Origin: Jeotgalicoccus marinus DSM 19772 | Lineage (GTDB): Bacteria; Bacillota; Bacilli; Staphylococcales; Salinicoccaceae | DNA length: 64,000 nt | Assembly: GCF_000425825.1 (NCBI RefSeq) | Contig: NZ_AUEE01000006.1 | Location: forward strand, 1 to 64,000 | Direction: 5' to 3' | In this document: positions 26,122-36,103 of the stretch, in pieces | Numbering within the stretch: the first letter of the stretch is position 1 | Layout: the number at the start of each line of letters is the position of its first letter | Notes under the pieces: model-generated | The model's input: only the letters and a program-made list of their open reading frames with translations | Databases searched by the model: none | Told to the model about the DNA's origin: nothing | Translations under genes and position numbers: made by a program

Positions 26122-27084
26122 ATGGATATTATTAAAATTTCACCGCGTGGGTATTGTTATGGTGTCGTTGACGCAATGGTCATTGCAAGAAACGCATCCT
26201 TAGACAAAACTCTACCGCGTCCTATATATATTCTCGGTATGATCGTACACAATAAACATGTAACGGATGCTTTTGAAGAAGAAGGTATCATTACATTAGA
26301 TGGCCCAAACCGTTTAGAAATTCTAGAACAAATTGACCACGGTACAGTAATATTTACTGCACATGGGGTATCACCACAAGTTAAAGAGAGAGCCAAAGAA
26401 AAAGGTCTAGTATGCATAGATGCGACATGTCCAGACGTAGAATTCACACATGATTTAATTAGAGAAAAAACAAAAGATGATTATCATGTGATTTATATTG
26501 GTAAGAGAAATCACCCAGAACCTGAAGGTGCTGTCGGTGTTGCGCCCGGTCAAGTACACCTAATTGAAACACCTGAAGATGTAGGGAATTTACCAGATTT
26601 CCTTTCTGATAAAAAACTCATTGTTACTAACCAAACAACAATGAGTCAGTGGGATGTCAGCCACTTAATGGACGACCTTAAAACACGTTACCCACACATC
26701 GAAGTGCATAAAGAAATTTGTCTTGCAACACAAGTAAGACAAGAAGCAGTTGCTGAACAAGCAGGAGAAGCTGACTTACTTATTGTAGTCGGTGACCCTA
26801 AGAGTAATAACTCAAACCGTCTCGCACAAGTGTCTAAGGAAATTGCACATACTAATGCATACCGCATTAGTTCCTTAAATGAATTGGACAATTCTTGGTT
26901 AGAAGGCGTTGAGAAAGTTGCAATTACTGCCGGTGCTTCGACTCCGACACCGATTGTTAAAGAAGTTATTGATTACATTAAGAACTATAACATCGAAGAG
27001 CAAAAGACACCTGAATCTGTTGTACCGATGAGAAAAATCTTGCCGAAAATTAAAAATCCTACTCCAGTTAAAATTATGGAATAG
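26122..27084 (+). CDS. ispH: 4-hydroxy-3-methylbut-2-enyl diphosphate reductase
   Basis: A 320-residue [4Fe-4S] enzyme that reduces HMBPP to IPP and DMAPP, the last MEP pathway step. Cluster cysteines are in GYCYGV (residue 12), DATCPDV and [12 protein letters not shown]; the histidines in HNKHV and TAHGVS bind the diphosphate, and [11 protein letters not shown] is also typical. AAGGAGGAG precedes the ATG by nine bases. It is a single-gene unit running against nfo–cshB and the nif3–trmK pair. Confidence 0.96.
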   Translation: MDIIKISPRGYCYGVVDAMVIARNASLDKTLPRPIYILGMIVHNKHVTDAFEEEGIITLDGPNRLEILEQIDHGTVIFTAHGVSPQVKERAKEKGLVCIDATCPDVEFTHDLIREKTKDDYHVIYIGKRNHPEPEGAVGVAPGQVHLIETPEDVGNLPDFLSDKKLIVTNQTTMSQWDVSHLMDDLKTRYPHIEVHKEICLATQVRQEAVAEQAGEADLLIVVGDPKSNNSNRLAQVSKEIAHTNAYRISSLNELDNSWLEGVEKVAITAGASTPTPIVKEVIDYIKNYNIEEQKTPESVVPMRKILPKIKNPTPVKIME

Positions 27085-27093
27085 TGAAATACG

Positions 27094-27125
27094 AAAGCGC
27101 TTGGGACAATGATCCCAAGCGCTTT
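27094..27125. terminator. Terminator between ispH and the Nif3-like gene
   Basis: AAAGCGCTTGGGA and TCCCAAGCGCTTT form a perfect 13-bp stem with loop CAATGA. It serves both converging genes. Confidence 0.9.
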
Positions 27126-27132
27126 TACTTTG

Positions 27133-28212
27133 TTATTCAAATGGATTAGTATTCACGCTTGATGCATAGACTGTGACATCACTATACTTTTCTATCAATG
27201 ATTGTAAACCATCAACCATCACTATTTCTAAATAGTGTCCAGCATCTATAATATTCCATCCGGCTAGTTTTGCAACATATGCTTCATGATATTTAACGTC
27301 ACCTGTAATTAAAACATCAACGTCTTTTTTAAATACATCATTTACATAGGACATACCGGATCCACCGATGATTGCGACCTTGTTTATTGGATTATCATTT
27401 GCTTTAACTAGGTTAACAATCTTTCTATCCATTACGGCTTCTAGTCTGTTTACTAAATCATCAAGAGATTCCCCAAATTGAAAACTCACACCAAGTCCTT
27501 CGTTCTTATTCATATCAATAGAAATAATATCAAAAGCTGGAGTTTCAAATGGATGGTACTTATAAATTGCAGAAACGACTGCTTCAGTATCTTTAGCATC
27601 GAATATACACTCTAGGACAAATTCTTCTACATGTTCTAGCTCACCACTCTTACCTATCGTTGGATTGGCATTTTGACTCGGTTTAAATTGGCCTTGGACC
27701 TCATATTCAAAACTCACTTCAGAATATTCGCCCATCTTACCAACAGGTGCATTTTTAAGCATATTTTCCTTGAACTTCTCTTTTTCTTCACGTGTAATAT
27801 TAATTCTAAGCTTTTTAAAATTTCCAGCTAGTGGCAGTAACACTTCCGTGTCTTCAAAGCCAAGTTTACATGCAATCATGTGGCTTACACCATTTGTCTG
27901 ATGATCAAGATTCGTATGCATGGCTATTAGGTTAATATCATGTTTAATTAATTTTCTAATAATCTTCCCAATGCCAGATTCAGTTACAGATGATAATTTT
28001 GAAAAGATGAGTGGGTGGTGAGCAACAATAACATTAGCACCTAAGTCTATTGCTTCATCGACAGTGGATGTGTGACAATCGAGTGTGGTCAAAACACCCG
28101 TCACCTCGTTATTCATATCTCCGACAAGTAAACCTGTATTGTCCCAAGTTTCACTATCATTAAAGGGGGCTATTGTATCAAGAACTTTAAATAAATCTTT
28201 AACTGTGGTCAT
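27133..28212 (-). CDS. Nif3-like dinuclear metal hexameric protein
   Basis: From the ATG at 28212 (MTTVKDLFKVLD), with GAGGTG seven bases upstream, this is a 359-residue DUF34/NIF3 protein (Bacillus YqfO). The two-metal site residues are in WDNTGLLVGD, VAHHPLIF, MHTNLDHQTNG and the late DAGHYLEIVMV. A central insertion of about 100 residues resembles PII/CutA. The activity is not settled; GTP cyclohydrolase-related and metal-chaperone roles have been suggested. It overlaps the trmK end by 14 bases, an association kept across Firmicutes. Confidence 0.9.
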   Translation of the reverse strand: MTTVKDLFKVLDTIAPFNDSETWDNTGLLVGDMNNEVTGVLTTLDCHTSTVDEAIDLGANVIVAHHPLIFSKLSSVTESGIGKIIRKLIKHDINLIAMHTNLDHQTNGVSHMIACKLGFEDTEVLLPLAGNFKKLRINITREEKEKFKENMLKNAPVGKMGEYSEVSFEYEVQGQFKPSQNANPTIGKSGELEHVEEFVLECIFDAKDTEAVVSAIYKYHPFETPAFDIISIDMNKNEGLGVSFQFGESLDDLVNRLEAVMDRKIVNLVKANDNPINKVAIIGGSGMSYVNDVFKKDVDVLITGDVKYHEAYVAKLAGWNIIDAGHYLEIVMVDGLQSLIEKYSDVTVYASSVNTNPFE

Positions 28213-28888
28213 GATCAATCACCTCATTTAAAACTTGTAACTCTTTTTTTAGCTCAGTAATTTTACCTTTATTTTGTTCTGTTTCTTTAATACCAAGAAG
28301 AATTTTTTCAATATGTTGTTTTTCACGTTTTAAATCATCGATAAACAAATCTGTTCTTCTCACTAAGTTTAAAGGACCAAATCTCAGTTCTCTCTCACTA
28401 TATGACGGCTTATCAGGACAATAATCAAAAACAATAATATCGTAAAAATGTGGACCATCTTTATATTGTCGTTCATCACTTACTTGGTAGTTAAGTATAG
28501 ACATAACTTGTCTTACCTTGTAAGGGTAAGTATTTGCCTGAGCGATAATTCTTGGTTTTCCAGATACGTTTTTAAAGCCAGTCTCAATAATAGATGCAAT
28601 CAGTGGTCCACCCATACCACATATTGTAATCGTATCGACTTGATCCGATTCATTTAAAATTTTTAAACCATCACCAAAGCGGACTTCAATCTTATCATCC
28701 ATGTTTTTTTCTTTCACATTTTTTACTGATGAATCAAAGGGGCCCTCTACAACTTCTCCACAAATTGCAGATTGACATAACCCATTTTCAATCGCATAAA
28801 TCGGTAGATATGCATGGTCTGAACCAATATCAACCAATGTATTACCAGTAATATAATCTGATACTAATCTCAATCGTTCATTTAACAT
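28199..28888 (-). CDS. trmK: tRNA (adenine(22)-N(1))-methyltransferase
   Basis: A 229-residue class I methyltransferase that modifies A22 in tRNA with S-adenosylmethionine. SAM motif I is DIGSDHAYLPI near residue 20, motif IV is the TICGMGGPLI region, and the C-terminal coiled coil (about 175-225) is typical of TrmK. GGAG precedes the ATG by seven bases. It is first of the trmK–nif3 pair. Confidence 0.92.
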   Translation of the reverse strand: MLNERLRLVSDYITGNTLVDIGSDHAYLPIYAIENGLCQSAICGEVVEGPFDSSVKNVKEKNMDDKIEVRFGDGLKILNESDQVDTITICGMGGPLIASIIETGFKNVSGKPRIIAQANTYPYKVRQVMSILNYQVSDERQYKDGPHFYDIIVFDYCPDKPSYSERELRFGPLNLVRRTDLFIDDLKREKQHIEKILLGIKETEQNKGKITELKKELQVLNEVIDHDHS

Positions 28889-28907
28889 AAATTCGCTCCT
28901 ATACAGA

Positions 28908-28936
28908 AAAAGACTCTCAAGTTTTGAGAGTCTTTT
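28908..28936 (-). terminator. Terminator after the cytochrome c gene
   Basis: AAAGACTCTCAA and TTGAGAGTCTTT pair around a three-base loop, followed by T's on the minus strand. It separates cccA from trmK. Confidence 0.88.
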
Positions 28937-28944
28937 AAAAATAA

Positions 28945-29328
28945 TTATTGTTCAGAGAAGAATTGATATAAAGCAGTAAGTTCTTCATCTGCAATTTGAT
29001 CAGCTGAGAATGCAGGCATTGAACCTCTACCATCACGAACTGTCGTTGTGAAAGTTTCTTCATCTAGGCTAGTACCAGCTAAAGCAGGCCCCATACCACC
29101 AGAGAAGTCTTGACCGTGACATGATGCACAGTTATCGCGAGCGATACCCTCAGCATCTACGTCACCGCTTGATGCCTCTTCGCCGCCACCTGATTCTTCT
29201 GAAGCACCTTCTTCGGATGCTACATCTTCTTCACCGTCATCAGTCGCCCCTACACCTGAAAGTAGGAAAACAAGTCCAACTCCTAAGAAGATAATCAGTA
29301 AAAATGGAATTATAGGATTTTTATTCAA
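28945..29328 (-). CDS. cccA: Membrane-anchored cytochrome c550
   Basis: A 127-residue protein with an N-terminal membrane anchor (PIIPFLLIIFLGVGLVFLL), an acidic Glu/Ser/Gly-rich linker (about 28-58), and a small haem domain. The haem c motif is CASCH and the axial methionine is in GSMPAF. It passes electrons on the outer face of the membrane, probably to a cytochrome c oxidase. Bacillus cccA also lies directly downstream of sigA. GGGGG precedes the ATG. Confidence 0.92.
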   Translation of the reverse strand: MNKNPIIPFLLIIFLGVGLVFLLSGVGATDDGEEDVASEEGASEESGGGEEASSGDVDAEGIARDNCASCHGQDFSGGMGPALAGTSLDEETFTTTVRDGRGSMPAFSADQIADEELTALYQFFSEQ

Positions 29329-29423
29329 TTTGTTACCCCCTCAATACATGGATTTAATCTCATATTCAATTGTATCTCAATTTGTGACAAAGTCAAAACA
29401 ATTTTGAGAAAAAATTACACATA

Positions 29424-30530
29424 TTAGTCCATAAAATCTTTTAATTTTTTACTTCTTGAAGGATGTCTGAGTTTTCTTAAAGCCTTCGCTTCTATTTGAC
29501 GAATTCGCTCTCTGGTAACCCCAAATACCTTACCAACTTCTTCAAGTGTTCTCGTACGTCCATCATCTAAACCAAATCGTAGACGAAGTACATTTTCTTC
29601 ACGGTCCGTCAATGTTTCTAGAACATCTTCAAGCTGCTCTTTTAATAATTCATAAGCAGCATGATCGGAAGGACTTTGTGCCTCTTGGTCTTCTATAAAG
29701 TCACCAAGGTGGCTGTCATCTTCTTCACCAATTGGTGTTTCCAGTGATACAGGCTCTTGGGCAATTTTTAGAATTTCTCGAACCTTATCAGCTGGTAAAT
29801 CCATCTCTTCACCGATTTCTTCAGGTGTTGGTTCACGACCTAAATCTTGTAATAATTGACGTTGAATACGGATTAATTTGTTAATCGTTTCAACCATGTG
29901 AACTGGAATACGAATTGTTCTAGCTTGGTCTGCAATTGCTCTAGTAATCGCTTGGCGAATCCACCAAGTTGCATAAGTGGAGAATTTGAAACCTTTAGTA
30001 AAGTCGAATTTCTCAACAGCCTTAATTAGACCCATATTCCCTTCTTGAATTAGGTCTAAAAATAACATGCCACGACCGACATAACGTTTAGCAATACTAA
30101 CAACAAGACGTAAATTCGCTTCAGCTAGACGTGCACGTGCAACTTCGTCGCCTTCTTCAATTTTTTTGGCAAGTTCAACTTCTTCTGAAGCTGATAAGAG
30201 ATCAACACGCCCAATCTCTTTTAAATACATTCTAACTGGGTCATTAATTTTAACACCTGGAGGTGCACTCATATCATGAAGATTAAGTTTCTCATCTTTA
30301 TCAGATGCATCTTTTTCATTGACCATTTGAATGTCATTTTCATTTAAATCATCGAAAAATTCATCCATGGCATCGGAATCAAGTTCAAAGTTGGCAAGCT
30401 TATCGGCTACTTCTTCGTGAGAAAGTTGACCTTCTTTCTTACCCTTATCTAACAGATAAGTTTTAACCTGCTCAATGCTAGTAAAATCAATATCTTTTGT
30501 ATCAGCAATAGCTGCTTTTTTGTTCGCCAT
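29424..30530 (-). CDS. rpoD: RNA polymerase primary sigma factor SigA
   Basis: A 368-residue housekeeping sigma factor. Region 1.1 is reduced; region 1.2 is [13 protein letters not shown]; region 2 runs from [18 protein letters not shown] through [18 protein letters not shown] and the -10 reading helix [16 protein letters not shown]; region 4 ends with [20 protein letters not shown], which reads the -35. AGGAGG precedes the ATG. It follows dnaG by 24 bases in the macromolecular-synthesis order dnaG–rpoD. Confidence 0.97.
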   Translation of the reverse strand: MANKKAAIADTKDIDFTSIEQVKTYLLDKGKKEGQLSHEEVADKLANFELDSDAMDEFFDDLNENDIQMVNEKDASDKDEKLNLHDMSAPPGVKINDPVRMYLKEIGRVDLLSASEEVELAKKIEEGDEVARARLAEANLRLVVSIAKRYVGRGMLFLDLIQEGNMGLIKAVEKFDFTKGFKFSTYATWWIRQAITRAIADQARTIRIPVHMVETINKLIRIQRQLLQDLGREPTPEEIGEEMDLPADKVREILKIAQEPVSLETPIGEEDDSHLGDFIEDQEAQSPSDHAAYELLKEQLEDVLETLTDREENVLRLRFGLDDGRTRTLEEVGKVFGVTRERIRQIEAKALRKLRHPSRSKKLKDFMD

Positions 30531-30554
30531 ATTGTGCCTCCTAGTTATAAAAAA

Positions 30555-32309
30555 CTACATCTTATGAATTCTATTCAGTTCTATTATTTCCTGAGTGAGC
30601 TTAAGTTGTAGTTCTACATCATTGTCACGCTCTGCTAATTCCAATTGACGAGATAAAAGCTCAATTTCGTTTTCATTATTTCTTATACCACTTAAGTCTT
30701 CTAAGTAATCATTTATTTCACTCTCTGACACATCCTGATGAATCCTCATATTATCTAAGTCAATCAGTGTGTCTGTCAGTGCGCCGTCTAGATAGTTAAG
30801 GGCTAAAGAAATATCAAACACTTCATGTGTTTCAAAATAAACACAAAGTCCTCTAACTATATCATAATATGGTTGATAAGTTAAGATATTTTCATCGAGC
30901 TTTTCACTGTATGTCTTCAAGTATTCTGGGTGAGACATCATGATGCGTGTTAGATATCTTTCTTTTTTCTGCCTGAGACTTAAAGTCCTTCTATTGACTT
31001 CAGGTTCAGTATAGGTAGCTTCCTGTGTAACCATTGTTGATGGCATTCTGTTTTTAAGCGCATCTTTGTCAATATCGAAGATAGATGATATTACAGTAAC
31101 CAACCGTTCTCTAGTTAGTGAATCTCTTACAAATTTTAAATCCTCAATCACTACACTTAGGTTCTGATTGATTTTCATGTCGTTGGCTCCAGCATCCGAT
31201 TTAAATTTTTCCGCCTTAAATTGAAGATAGTGCTGCATCCGTTTTTCGATAAAATTCTCAAAACTCTCAGTACCGTATTTTTCTATATATTCATCAGGGT
31301 CCATTCCCTCAGGCAGTTTTTGAACGTACACATTCAGGCCTTCATGTAAGAGTGCGTCGCCGACCTTTAATGTTGCATTTTGCCCGGCCTTATCACCATC
31401 AAACATAATCGTAGTGTTTGATGACAATCGTTTTAATAAGGTCAAATTCTCTCGACTCAACTCTGTTCCCATGGTCCCAACAATATGTTGAACATTAGTC
31501 ATCTTAACCTTTAGCACGTCCATATGCCCTTCCATAAGAATGACATTATCCATTTTTCTAATGTGTTTCCTTGCATCAGACAAGTTGAAGAATAGTTCTC
31601 TTTTTTTAAATATATCTGTTTCTGGTGTGTTTAAATACTTCGGTTCACTACCATCTATGCTCCGAGCTGTAAAACCAATGTGATTACCTTGATGATTCTT
31701 AATCGGAATCATAATCCGTCCGACAAATCGATCATAGTAAGAAAAATTTTCTTCATTTCTAGACAGTAGCCCTGCTTGGTAGGCCGATTCTTCATTATAT
31801 CCTTGCTCTAGCAATGCATTTTTTGCAAAGTAAGACATCGCAGGAGCAAAGCCTATTTTTTCTTGTCGAATCAGGTCCGTTGTAAATCCTCTATCAAGTA
31901 AATATTGTAGAGGTTGATTTCCTTCATTCGTATTCATTAACAGATGATGATATAAGTCAGTCATATATTCATGCATCTTGATCTGTGACATATCACCTTG
32001 ATCAACTTCAATTTCACCAGTTTCAATCTTAATGTCTAATGGTTCACCGAGTTTTTTTGCCGCTTCTGTAAAACTAATATTTTCAATTTCCATTAGGAAT
32101 TGAAAAACATTACCACCCTTTTTACAGCCGAAACAATGTGCAATCTGTTTGTCCGGACTTACTGAAAAGGATGGTGTTTTCTCGTCATGAAACGGGCACA
32201 GACCAACATAGTTACGCCCGCGTCTCTCAAGTTTTATATAGCTTGAAACTAAGTCTATTATGTCGGTCTGTGTTCTTATGTTTTCAATTGTTTCCTCGGG
32301 TATTTTCAA
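30555..32309 (-). CDS. dnaG: DNA primase
   Basis: A 584-residue primase that makes RNA primers for replication. The zinc-binding domain has CPFHDEKTPSF and HCFGC; the TOPRIM core has the acidic VILMEGHMDVL and TIMFDGDKAGQNA; the C-terminal part would bind DnaB-type helicase. The start is TTG at 32309 with GAGGGTG five bases upstream. It lies between the PPDK regulator gene (4 bases upstream) and rpoD. Length is normal (about 570-600). Confidence 0.96.
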   Translation of the reverse strand: MKIPEETIENIRTQTDIIDLVSSYIKLERRGRNYVGLCPFHDEKTPSFSVSPDKQIAHCFGCKKGGNVFQFLMEIENISFTEAAKKLGEPLDIKIETGEIEVDQGDMSQIKMHEYMTDLYHHLLMNTNEGNQPLQYLLDRGFTTDLIRQEKIGFAPAMSYFAKNALLEQGYNEESAYQAGLLSRNEENFSYYDRFVGRIMIPIKNHQGNHIGFTARSIDGSEPKYLNTPETDIFKKRELFFNLSDARKHIRKMDNVILMEGHMDVLKVKMTNVQHIVGTMGTELSRENLTLLKRLSSNTTIMFDGDKAGQNATLKVGDALLHEGLNVYVQKLPEGMDPDEYIEKYGTESFENFIEKRMQHYLQFKAEKFKSDAGANDMKINQNLSVVIEDLKFVRDSLTRERLVTVISSIFDIDKDALKNRMPSTMVTQEATYTEPEVNRRTLSLRQKKERYLTRIMMSHPEYLKTYSEKLDENILTYQPYYDIVRGLCVYFETHEVFDISLALNYLDGALTDTLIDLDNMRIHQDVSESEINDYLEDLSGIRNNENEIELLSRQLELAERDNDVELQLKLTQEIIELNRIHKM

Positions 32310-32313
32310 ATAA

Positions 32314-33138
32314 TCACCCTCTGATATTACTTTCGCTATCTACATATCTCATGATAGCATTCGCAGTTTCTTCAATGGCCTTATCAGATACATCAATTAC
32401 TGGACAGCCTATTTTTCCAATTATTTCATCAAAATAAGATAGTTCCTCATCTATTCTTGAGCCATTCGCGTACATCGCAGTATCTTTTAGGCCAAGCTGT
32501 GATAGTCTTTCTTTTCTGATTCTATTTAATGTTTCTGGATTAATTCTAAGGGCCACACACTTTTTAGGATTGACCTCAAATAATTCTTGAGGGGGTTTAA
32601 CTTCTGGAACTAGTGGAACATTCATAACCTTATATTTTTTTAAGGCTAAAAATTGAGATAATGGGGTTTTCGATGTACGAGATACACCAATTAATATGAT
32701 ATCTGCCTTATCTAAGCCGCTCGTATCCTTGCCATCATCATATTTAACTGCAAATTCAATTGCTTCAATTTTTTTAAAGTAATCTTCGTCTAAGCGGTGG
32801 ACTCTTCCCGGTTCATTTAATGGTACTTGGCCAGTTGCATTAGAGATTTCACGTATTAATGGGCCCATAACATCAATATAAGAAATTTCTTCTTGAACCA
32901 TTTCAGCATCTATGTACTCTCTTAATGAAGGGGTGATTATAGTGTATACAACTAAAGCATCTTTACTTTTAGCTAAATCGATGACATCATCAATATCTTC
33001 AGTAGAGTCTACATAAGGGTAACGAATTATAATATTATCTGGAGCATCAAGATCGAATTGTGAGAGACAAGCTTTTGTGACTAGTTCACCGGTTTCTCCT
33101 ACAGAGTCTGATGCAACGATTACTTTTAAGTTTGTCAT
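32314..33138 (-). CDS. Putative pyruvate, phosphate dikinase regulatory protein (YqfL-like)
   Basis: A 274-residue DUF299 protein, a bifunctional kinase/pyrophosphorylase that switches pyruvate, phosphate dikinase in plants and bacteria. It has the N-terminal [11 protein letters not shown] and the P-loop [11 protein letters not shown] near residue 150. In Bacillus, YqfL is encoded next to ccpN and modulates its effect on gluconeogenic genes; the same pairing is seen here. The target in this organism is not visible in the window. Confidence 0.9.
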   Translation of the reverse strand: MTNLKVIVASDSVGETGELVTKACLSQFDLDAPDNIIIRYPYVDSTEDIDDVIDLAKSKDALVVYTIITPSLREYIDAEMVQEEISYIDVMGPLIREISNATGQVPLNEPGRVHRLDEDYFKKIEAIEFAVKYDDGKDTSGLDKADIILIGVSRTSKTPLSQFLALKKYKVMNVPLVPEVKPPQELFEVNPKKCVALRINPETLNRIRKERLSQLGLKDTAMYANGSRIDEELSYFDEIIGKIGCPVIDVSDKAIEETANAIMRYVDSESNIRG

Positions 33139-33144
33139 ATATAA

Positions 33145-33762
33145 TCACTCCATTAAGTTTACGAATACTTTTGTAATATTAGTTTTAGTGATTCGACCGA
33201 TGACTTCTAAATTATCATCTACGTCTTTAACGACTGGTAGAGAGTCAATTTGACGGTCAATAAGCTGTTTTGCTGCGTACAAAAGTGAATCATCAGCGTA
33301 ACATACAGTTATATTAGGCTTTCTCATCATAATTGTACTAACCGAAGTGTTTTCAATATCACTAAAGCTCATCGTGCCTTTGAGTAAGTCTTTTCTTGAA
33401 ACAACGCCTTGCAACGTTTTTACTTCGTCAATAACATACAGTGTACCAACATCCTCTAAAAACATTTTAACGATTGCATCATAGATTGTTGTTTCAGTTG
33501 TAATAACTATTGGTAAGCTTTGCACATCTTTAACGAGTAAATTATTTACCTTGAGAGAAATGACATCATTAGTTTCTTTCCCTGTATAGTAATAACCGAC
33601 TCTCGGCCTAGCATCTAAAAATCCTGACATCGTTAAAATTGCCAAGTCCGGTCTCAATGTCGCTCTTGTTAAAGACAATTGTGCAGCGATATTACTTCCT
33701 GTAATGGGACCATGTTGCTTTACAATGTTTAGTATTTTTTCTTGTCGCTCATTCAGTTCCAC
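33145..33762 (-). CDS. ccpN: CBS-domain transcriptional regulator CcpN
   Basis: A 205-residue protein: an N-terminal winged helix (ERQEKILNIVKQHGPITGSN, ALTRATLRPD-like segment SLTRATLRPDLAIL) followed by two CBS domains (about 80-200). CcpN represses gluconeogenic genes under glycolytic conditions, sensing nucleotides through the CBS pair. The start is GTG with GGGAGTGAG upstream. It precedes the yqfL-like gene by six bases. A perfect 22-bp palindrome lies 16 bases upstream. Confidence 0.9.
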   Translation of the reverse strand: MELNERQEKILNIVKQHGPITGSNIAAQLSLTRATLRPDLAILTMSGFLDARPRVGYYYTGKETNDVISLKVNNLLVKDVQSLPIVITTETTIYDAIVKMFLEDVGTLYVIDEVKTLQGVVSRKDLLKGTMSFSDIENTSVSTIMMRKPNITVCYADDSLLYAAKQLIDRQIDSLPVVKDVDDNLEVIGRITKTNITKVFVNLME

Positions 33763-33777
33763 GTTCTCACTCCCAAC

Positions 33778-33799
33778 ATAAATATTATATAATATTTAT
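33778..33799. promoter_or_regulatory. 22-bp palindrome with back-to-back -10 elements (ccpN/glyS)
   Basis: Bases 33778-33799 are a perfect 22-bp palindrome in the gap between the divergent ccpN and T-box–glyS units. It contains TATAAT on the plus strand (33788-33793) and on the minus strand (33784-33789). No strong -35 is visible for either. It may serve as overlapping promoters, an operator, or both. Confidence 0.5.
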
Positions 33800-33814
33800 C
33801 GAGATAAAGAAATA

Positions 33815-34018
33815 TGATCGCACTTGCATTCCAAACTAGCCGATTATATAATAGCATTAAGCGAGTTAAGGATGGTGTAAGCTTAACAACAAATTTGGCA
33901 TTGAAATAACTTATAAAATAACTTTATATATAAAAGCGAGTTTTCTTACTAAATTGGGTGGAACCGCGGGCTACGCTCGTCCCTGGATAGCATATATTAT
34001 TGCTGTCCAGGGATTTTT
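33815..34018 (+). promoter_or_regulatory. T-box leader of glyS (glycine)
   Basis: The signature GGGTGGAACCGCGGG (33956-33970) is the T-box sequence that pairs with the tRNA acceptor end. It is followed by a terminator whose stem TCCCTGGA (33980-33987) pairs with TCCAGGGA (34006-34013) before TTTTT. Upstream, GATGGTGTAAGC (33871-33882) resembles the Stem I distal loop, and GGC at 33897-33899, followed by A, is a fitting glycine specifier codon. Uncharged tRNA-Gly would favour antitermination and glyS expression. The specifier assignment is less certain than the T-box itself. Confidence 0.92.
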
Positions 34019-34056
34019 CTATATCAAAGTTAAAAATAAAAGGAGTTGCATTTATC

Positions 34057-35433
34057 ATGAATATGGATACGATTGTAAACTTAGCAAAAACGAGAGGCTT
34101 TGTTTTCCCGGGTAGTGAAATCTACGGTGGTCTTGCAAATACTTGGGACTATGGTCCACTTGGAATCGCCCTTAAAAACAATGTTAAAAACGCATGGTGG
34201 AAAAAATTCATTCAGGAATCACCATACAATGTTGGTATTGACGCTGCCATCTTAATGAATCCTAAAACTTGGGAAGCATCAGGTCACTTAGGAAACTTTA
34301 ATGACCCAATGATAGACTGTAAAAACTGTAAATCGCGTCACCGTGCAGACAAATTGATCGAAGATGTCATGCAAAAAGAAGATGACACTTTTGTTGCTGA
34401 TGGTTTATCTTTCGATAGAATGAAAGAAATAATCGAAGAAAAGAACATCGTTTGCCCGACTTGTGGTGCCAACGATTATACTGAAATTCGTCAGTTTAAC
34501 TTGATGTTTAAAACCTTCCAAGGTGTAACAGAAGGTTCAACAAACGAATTATTCCTCCGTCCAGAAACTGCACAAGGTATCTTTGTAAACTACAAAAATG
34601 TTCAAAGAACAATGCGTAAAAAATTACCATTTGGTATCGGACAAGTTGGTAAATCATTCCGTAATGAGATTACCCCTGGTAACTTCACTTTTAGAACACG
34701 TGAATTTGATCAGATGGAACTTGAATTCTTCTGTAAGCCAGGTACTGAAATTGAGTGGCAAAACTACTGGAAAGATTTCGCTGTTAACTGGTTAAAAGAT
34801 TTAAATCTAAAAGAAGAAAACACTCGTCTTAGAGACCATGATGAAGATGAATTATCACACTACTCTAACGCAACGACTGACATAGAATATAAATTCCCAT
34901 TTGGCTGGGGTGAGCTTTGGGGTATTGCAAGTCGTACAGACTTCGACCTTCGTAAGCATATGGAGCACTCTAATGAGGACTTCAATTATCATGATCCTGA
35001 AACGAACGAAAAGTATGTGCCATACTGTATCGAGCCATCACTTGGTTTAGACCGTATGACTTTAGCATTCCTATGTGATGCTTACGACGAAGAAACGCTT
35101 GAAGGTGATGAGAAACGTACAGTATTACGCTTCCACCCGACGCTTGCACCGTTTAAAGCAGCTGTTTTACCACTATCTAAGAAATTAAGCTCTGAAGCTA
35201 TGGAAGTTTATTCTAAACTTGCGGGCGACTTCAACATAGAGTTCGATGAATCTCAATCAATCGGTAAACGTTACCGTCGTCAAGATGAAATTGGTACACC
35301 GTACTGTATTACATTTGACTTTGATTCATTAGAAGATAAGAAAGTGACCATCAGAGATCGTGATACGATGGAACAAACACGTATTGCAATCGACGATGTC
35401 CATGACTTCTTATCATCAAGAATCAAATATTAA
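34057..35433 (+). CDS. glyS: Glycyl-tRNA synthetase (single-chain type)
   Basis: From the ATG at 34057 ([15 protein letters not shown]), with AAAGGAG upstream, the enzyme has 458 residues. It is the eukaryote-like alpha2 class II form, as in staphylococci, rather than the GlyQ/GlyS tetramer. It has [30 protein letters not shown] (motif 2 region), [21 protein letters not shown], and [13 protein letters not shown] (motif 3), then an anticodon-binding domain. A zinc-like CKNCKS and CPTCG pair is present near 90-150. The 19 codons upstream in frame belong to the leader. Confidence 0.96.
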   Translation: MNMDTIVNLAKTRGFVFPGSEIYGGLANTWDYGPLGIALKNNVKNAWWKKFIQESPYNVGIDAAILMNPKTWEASGHLGNFNDPMIDCKNCKSRHRADKLIEDVMQKEDDTFVADGLSFDRMKEIIEEKNIVCPTCGANDYTEIRQFNLMFKTFQGVTEGSTNELFLRPETAQGIFVNYKNVQRTMRKKLPFGIGQVGKSFRNEITPGNFTFRTREFDQMELEFFCKPGTEIEWQNYWKDFAVNWLKDLNLKEENTRLRDHDEDELSHYSNATTDIEYKFPFGWGELWGIASRTDFDLRKHMEHSNEDFNYHDPETNEKYVPYCIEPSLGLDRMTLAFLCDAYDEETLEGDEKRTVLRFHPTLAPFKAAVLPLSKKLSSEAMEVYSKLAGDFNIEFDESQSIGKRYRRQDEIGTPYCITFDFDSLEDKKVTIRDRDTMEQTRIAIDDVHDFLSSRIKY

Positions 35434-35434
35434 T

Positions 35435-35458
35435 AAAAGGCACCTTAGGGTGCCTTTT
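35435..35458 (+). terminator. Terminator after glyS
   Basis: AAAAGGCACC and GGTGCCTTTT form a 10-bp stem with a four-base loop, just after the glyS stop. Confidence 0.88.
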
Positions 35459-35480
35459 ACATATAAGGGGGCGTCACCCG

Positions 35481-36068
35481 TTGAAACGATACTTATTATT
35501 ATTTCTTGTTATAATCCTCTCATCGTGTTCAAACGACATAGAACCCAATTCATATTATGGTAACACCTTAAAAGATTTTGAAGCAATCAATCAAGATGGC
35601 CAAAGTTTTACACGTGATAACATGGAAAACAAGGTATGGCTCGTCAATCAGATCTTTACAAACTGTGTGACTGTTTGTCCTCCAATGACTGCCAATCTAG
35701 CCGAATTGACAACTAAGCTTAAAGATAATAATCTTACCGATGTAGGGCTGGTCAGCTTTTCTGTAGATCCAGAATACGACAGTCCAGAAATACTCAGTGA
35801 ATATATCAGTTGGTACGACAAAGATGAAAGTATCGAATGGCAATTACTCACTGGCTATGACTTTGAATATATTAGAGACTATGCACTTAACAATTTTAAA
35901 TCTGTCATCAAAGCACCACAAGACGGTGGCAACCAGGTTTTACATAGTACAGCCTTATATCTTGTAGACGAAGATGGTGTGCTAATAAAAGATTATTCCG
36001 GTGTAGACGTTGGAGAACAAGAATTCAATTCTGATGAAATAATTAAGGATTTAAGAAAGCTAAATTAA
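35481..36068 (+). CDS. SCO1/SenC/PrrC-family lipoprotein
   Basis: A 195-residue protein starting at a TTG with AAGGGGG upstream. The signal LLLFLVIILSSC ends in a lipobox, so it should be anchored outside the membrane. The thioredoxin-like domain has the copper-binding pair in NCVTVCPPM and the conserved histidine in QVLHSTALYLVD. SCO proteins help assemble the CuA centre of cytochrome c oxidase. It sits alone between glyS and recO, away from any oxidase genes in view. Confidence 0.9.
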   Translation: MKRYLLLFLVIILSSCSNDIEPNSYYGNTLKDFEAINQDGQSFTRDNMENKVWLVNQIFTNCVTVCPPMTANLAELTTKLKDNNLTDVGLVSFSVDPEYDSPEILSEYISWYDKDESIEWQLLTGYDFEYIRDYALNNFKSVIKAPQDGGNQVLHSTALYLVDEDGVLIKDYSGVDVGEQEFNSDEIIKDLRKLN

Positions 36069-36076
36069 ACATATAA

Positions 36077-36103
36077 ACGTCCCTAGCATTAGCTAAGGAC
36101 GTT
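36077..36103. terminator. Terminator between the SCO and recO genes
   Basis: AACGTCC and GGACGTT with inner TAGC/GCTA pairing (one mismatch) and T's on both ends; it serves the converging genes and overlaps the recO stop. Confidence 0.7.
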
